This document shows, in pieces, positions 59,728 through 64,000 of a DNA stretch of 64,000 nt (its first letter is position 1; the number at the start of each line of letters is the position of its first letter). The translations under genes were made by a program, and so were the position numbers. The notes below the pieces were generated by a model. It was given only the letters and a program-made list of their open reading frames with translations. It did not search any database and was not told where the DNA came from. Origin of the DNA: Aspergillus flavus (taxonomy: Eukaryota > Ascomycota > Eurotiomycetes > Eurotiales > Aspergillaceae); the NCBI RefSeq assembly GCF_009017415.1, contig NC_092410.1, positions 248,001 to 312,000 on the forward strand. The letters are read 5' to 3'.

Positions 59728-62095
59728 TCATGCCATATCCGTCTGAAGTCCAAAGAATGATTGGTTCCCATCGGGCACGTCATCTAACCACCCGAGATCA
59801 AAAAGATCGCGCAGGATTCCAAGCTCATCGATTAGAAAGCTCTTCCCATCAGCAGGTGGTGCGTTCGTAGCAGACCCCTCTTGGTTCGAATACGTTCTGT
59901 CTGCGTTTGGTCTTTGCGCGAATCCCGTCGAATCATTACCAGTCCAGACATTATTATCGAGTGATTGAGGATCAACAGGAGCGCCGGCCAAAACATCGTA
60001 TGCCTCACTTGTAGATTTAATCAGCTTCGCTAACTTCTGGCCGGCCTCTTGCGCCACAGTCCACGTCTGTCCCAGGAATGAGAGCAACTGGAGTGCTAAT
60101 TCCGCTCGCTTTAGACAAACATCCATTGGTGTCGTGCCGCGGACCACCGGGTATGTCCAGACGCAATAAAGCACTGTAATTGAAGCCACGAATATAGAAT
60201 GCGCGGACAGCCATGAGCATTCCATATTCAAAAATCGATGCAGGTCAGCATAGATGGCGATAATCTCCATGGCGCTGGTGAAGCACTCTTGGACGGCATC
60301 TAGGCTTGGACGAGGCATCTGCGGACTCGGACGATAGAGAAGCATAATGCATTGGTGATATTTGAGTTCCAGTCGTTGAACGGCAACCCCAGATAGCGGG
60401 CTGGAACCACTCTGCAGACGGCCCGGTTGTTGATCTTGCACCTCTTGCAGTAGAGCAACGCAAGCTCTTTGTGCTTCCCGTTGCCATGCACCTACGTCTG
60501 CCGGCCAAGGAAACCGACTAGGTGACCGGGATACTCGGTACAGCATTAGCTTAATCTCTGCGACAATCCGGTCAAAGCGCAGTGAGTAGATGCAGGCAAT
60601 GTACGAGGTTGGGGCCCTTCCCGAGATCGGTGCTGCTTCTTGAGAGTTAGGATTCCGATCCCAGTATGTGGCCGCTTCTTCGACTTCATCGTTGCTGTCG
60701 AATCCAGGGAACTCCCTATCAATCGCTTCATCTCGCAATGTGAGTGGGCGACCGAGTATCGTAGTCAGGGTTCGATCCATGGAGTATGCTGACCAGAAGA
60801 TCGCACTTCGCAGATGCCGTATATTGCGCTGGTAGGGAGACTCATTCTCCTTACTACCTATGGTTATGTTAGTTACTGTTCGTCGAACCCTTTGAAACGG
60901 AGTAGCTCGGCCCAAGTGAAAGGTTCTAGGACGTGAAGAGTAACTCACTATTATCACGGCGTTGTAGGCCAAGGTCAAGACAGCTTGCGAGTATAGTATG
61001 CAATAGATACCACGCATTAAGGCCCTCCGGGCTATAAAAGCTATGTTGCACCAGTAGCAACAGAATCTGCACTCCCTCAATGCTATCATGAAGCTTGATC
61101 TGCGTGCCGTAAGACATCCCAGTCGTAAATAACTCCCGAGAGCCAAAGGTTCCAGATAGCTTGATTTCAAGAGACCTTGCACCGAGAGAAAGGACCAGGA
61201 ATACCTGAGCCAGCGCTAGCTTCACTGGGAGTCTACTCTCCCAGGTCGACGTCTTGCTGAGGTGAAACACCTGCCCGAGAAGGGTATAGAAAACATCCTG
61301 GGATATGAAAGGGTAGAATGTCGACGCAGCAAAATACATCTCGGCATACTGCTGACACTCTGCCATGGAAGGCAGGTCGACCTGCAAGGCTTCGCATAGC
61401 ACAGGACCCTGACCCGGGTCGTTTAGCCCTTGATCCTGATCATTCTGTCGCGAGTAGGCCAATGGCAGTCCTTGCGATTGGGGTACGCTCTCATAGATCA
61501 GACGAGCAAAAGTGACTCCGGATGATGGACCCAAATACTTGGGATCGCTGGCGTTGGTCAAAGAGAGTAATCCCACTTCGTGGGCCAGCGGTTGGTCTCG
61601 AGTGATTCGACTAGAGGACGAGACCGCCGGGGAGGCCCCAGACGTATCGTCTGTTTGTGCCGTCCGACTCAGAGGTGACTGAACATCAACCGGATGAATA
61701 GTCCTCGTAGGACCTAGGGAGTGGACACCCTGTTGTGGGAGACGTGTGGGAGAGGCGTGGTGGTGCTGTTCTTGGCGCCATGGTGTCGACTGTGCTCGGA
61801 TATTTGCCGACGTCTCGGTCTCTTCGCGGGCCTCCAGTTCTCGCACGCGATTCTCCAGATACTGCAGTCGACTATGGAAAATAAGCACACCTGAGACGTT
61901 ATGCCAAGTTCGAGTCCAGTAGTGATCTTACCTCTTAGAGACCGCTGATCCGGGAGTTCCTTCGAAACATTCCACTCCGGCTCGGGCGCAGTTCGAACAC
62001 GCGGGTGTGCCTCCGTCGCACCGGACTTTTCGCCGCCGGCATCGCATACATGCTAGTGGACGGCGTCGGAGGGGCGAATTGAATGAAGCAGACAT
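59728..62095 (-). CDS. Zn2Cys6 transcription factor with fungal-specific regulatory domain
   Basis: Three exons, 62095..61932, 61871..60949, 60857..59728, give 738 residues. Exon 1 carries the binuclear cluster: six cysteines in CMRCRRRKVRCDGG, then CSNCARAGVEC, at about residues 20-46. A coiled-coil dimerisation stretch follows the first intron (SRLQYLENRVRELEARE), then a long polar linker. The fungal_trans domain begins near ECQQYAEMYFAASTFYPFI and continues through SYGTQIKLHDSIEG, LDLGLQRRD|NSS and FWSAYSMDRTLTTILGRPL, whose order matches the family. The protein ends with a polar segment. It is a nuclear DNA-binding regulator. Its target is unknown. A CCG/CGG palindrome sits about 105 nt upstream of its ATG. 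The class II aldolase gene lies next to it in the same orientation. Confidence 0.94.
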
Positions 62096-62502
62096 GTGGA
62101 GTCAACGAGCAAGATACCTGTAGCATGAGGATCATAGATTGTCTAACAATACATTCGATGGGAACATGATGAGATTCAACTGGAGTTATCGGTTACCGCT
62201 CCGATGATATCGGACCGCGTCTCCGGCGGCACGGTGTTCGGCTAAATCCCGTGCGCCTATTTTTTAACATACACTACATCAAATACTACCAACTGTTCAT
62301 ATTTTATGACAGTACCCATTTTCAGATGAAGGTTCTTATCCTACAAGGACGAATACTGGAATAATAATGCCTTTTGATCGTCTGTCAAAAGTTGCTTTTC
62401 TGAAAGGGATTTAGTCAGAACTTGAAAGTATATATATATATAATGTCGCATGATCATTCGACCCTCTTAGCAGTGGAGTATATTGTCTACTGCATCCCAG
62501 AG
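62096..62502. other. Intergenic, about 400 nt, regulator promoter
   Basis: The upstream region of the Zn2Cys6 gene with a palindromic site (62201-62213), further CCGGCGG-type words around 62222-62230 and a TATATATATATA run near 62428-62441. It also holds the aldolase 3' flank. Confidence 0.5.
62201..62213. promoter_or_regulatory. Candidate Zn2Cys6 binding palindrome (CCGATGATATCGG)
   Basis: CCGAT and ATCGG are perfect inverted arms with a 3-nt spacer, giving everted CCG and CGG triplets about 105 nt before the regulator's ATG. Zn2Cys6 dimers usually bind paired CGG triplets, so autoregulation is possible. This is inference from sequence only. Confidence 0.35.
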
Positions 62503-63539
62503 CTAATAGCGTCCCGACGATCCCAGAATATCCATCATCCTTTCAATCGACTTAGCGTAGATCTCAACAGCCTGAACCTTGAGGGCCGTCAACTCAAGTG
62601 AACCAGCCTTTTTAGCCACAAAGTCCGTGTAGTCATCGCGCACGGTGCGGTTAAGATTAATCTTCCGCACACCACATGTAATCGTCCGTTGGAAAAGCTC
62701 GTCAGATACCGGATGTGTCCCATGAAGGGCGAGTGGTGTAATTCCTGAAACTAGCTTCCCAATGGCCGCAAGACTGGAATCACACCAGACGAAGGTTAGC
62801 CGATCTGCATGTATGTGGAAAAGTTCCAAAGCATAGATTGCAAGAGGTCTTCTGAGAAAGAAGTAGTTCTGTACATACCGCTCAAGATCCCATGCTTTCT
62901 CTGCCCCGCCAGCCGGATAACCACCATGAATATTCCCAAAAGAAGGAGCAAGGAAATGGACGCCGGTCCGACGCACAAACGTCTCAGCGTCTTCAGGACG
63001 GGTCATAACAGCTTCCATGTCCACAGTTGGCAACCCATCCTCGCCGCCCTCAATACGGCCCATTTCCGCTTCGATAGTGATGTTGAGAGCCCCTGCCCGA
63101 TCTACAATCTCTTTGCAGTAGCGGATATTGGCCTCTTCGTCGAGCGTAGAGGCATCCACCATGATGGAATCCAAAGGCAGGGAAAGAGCCAGTTCCACAT
63201 CCTCTGACTTGATGCAGTGGTCTAGGTGAACTGCGATTGGCACGGCGGCCGCATGTGCAGCTCTTACAACGTAGCGAATGAACTCCGGCCCTTGGAAATA
63301 CATGGTCCAGGGAAATAGTTGGATGATGGCAGGTGAACGCTTGCGCTCGGCAGCGCGAATCACGGCCATTATTCCGTCATTGTTGTAGCTGGATGCGTGT
63401 TAGACCTGGTATTGTAGCTATGCGTAGATGACTTCACTTACCAATTATATGCACCCACGGCGTAATTGTTCTCATTGGCATGGTTGAGAATCTGCCAAGT
63501 TAAGTTGCTGGCAGGGTATGTGCTGTTATCGCTACCCAT
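62503..63539 (-). CDS. Class II (zinc) ketose-bisphosphate aldolase-like protein
   Basis: Three exons, 63539..63442, 63388..62879, 62773..62503, give 292 residues, the usual length for the GatY/KbaY/Fba class II family. The first exon encodes NYAVGAYNW, the usual start of the barrel. VPIAVHLDHCIKSEDVELAL carries the catalytic Asp and a zinc His. IEAEMGRIEGGEDG is the Glu loop, APSFGNIHGGY supplies the next zinc His, and SGITPLALHGTHPVSDEL the third. The second intron (105 nt, GTATGT...TTCCAG) is stop-free and in frame; removing it restores the normal WDLER|LAAIGKLVSG. The family performs reversible aldol cleavage of ketose phosphates. This branch in fungi has no fixed substrate. It may be regulated by the adjacent Zn2Cys6 gene (inference). 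Confidence 0.92.
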
Positions 63540-64000
63540 GTTGGAAAGTCCTATAAGTGATTGCACTATGAGTACCGGGAAGCAATTGCAGGGTGGTAGT
63601 CGTGCGAAATCATGAAATAATAATAAACAGACCTTTCCTATATCACATATTAGCATACAGGGAACTGTATATCTCATCCGCGGCATATATTCGCTTGTTG
63701 ATTATCGCTTCATGCCCGTCGGCTTCGGCCCGGTTCCTGGTCCCGGTTTTCAACCGGGCTTGACCCACTGTGAGAAACATGAGTCGGACCAAATGAAGCC
63801 ATAATCCTGCTTTTGTCGTGATGAGTAATAAATAGCATATCATGCTGTATTTTCTAAGTCTAGACAGTCCGTCAATAGGGCATGCTGATCTTTCGATGGA
63901 AATATCTGTCAATTCCATCCGCTTACAACTAGTCGAGATTCAATATAACATTATGTGCTACACAGTGTAGGCCTGGCTTGGTGTACTAGGTTGAAGTCTA
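63540..64000. other. Upstream of the aldolase, to the window end
   Basis: This is the aldolase promoter. A 91-codon minus-strand frame at 63643-63918 has low-complexity composition and no family resemblance, so no gene is called. There is a partial GGTTCCTGGTCCCGGTTTTC repeat-like GC patch near 63731-63750. Confidence 0.45.

Noticed and set aside
63643..63918. A 91-codon minus-strand frame near the window end
   Set aside because: No family resemblance, unusual composition, and it overlaps the aldolase promoter.

Overview
The window comes from the nuclear genome of a filamentous ascomycete, most likely Aspergillus section Flavi (A. oryzae/flavus group). Genes are broken by short GT-AG introns (mostly 45-80 nt) with CTAAC/CTGAY branch sites, and the families are typical of Aspergillus. 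The strongest clue is the tyrosinase at 54.3-56.5 kb. Its predicted 616 residues and its six copper-ligand histidines (67, 94, 103, 328, 332, 372) match what I recall of A. oryzae MelB. No RNA gene, CRISPR array or intact transposon was found.

Layout: 0-6 kb holds the end of a DUF1593 protein, an F-box gene with a late frameshift and a bacterial-type phosphohexomutase, followed by about 3 kb with no firm gene. 9-21 kb holds an amino-acid permease, a secreted GH78-like rhamnosidase, a DUF2985 membrane protein and a sterol glucosyltransferase-like enzyme. 22-27 kb holds an M20 amidohydrolase and an allantoate-type permease, a plausible nitrogen-scavenging pair. 27.2-34.9 kb is a divergent pair of large multi-exon genes that I cannot assign to a family, and it is the best candidate here for an undescribed system. 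35.5-46 kb holds thioredoxin, a spliced 71-residue mitochondrial-like protein, a GH11 xylanase, a sulfotransferase-like P-loop protein, a sugar transporter, a 114-residue mitochondrial-like protein and a secreted glycerophosphodiesterase.

48-64 kb holds a decayed aldo/keto reductase, a bZIP/DUF3425 regulator, a secreted alpha/beta hydrolase, melB, a DUF1907 (C11orf54-type) metal hydrolase, a PEBP protein, a Zn2Cys6 regulator and a class II aldolase. This is accessory metabolism (plant polymer attack, uptake, pigment) mixed with housekeeping genes. I see no backbone gene of a secondary-metabolite cluster.

Exon joins were worked out by hand from splice signals and reading-frame phase. They are internally consistent (total lengths divisible by three) unless an entry says otherwise. 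Family calls rest on motif recognition, with no database search.
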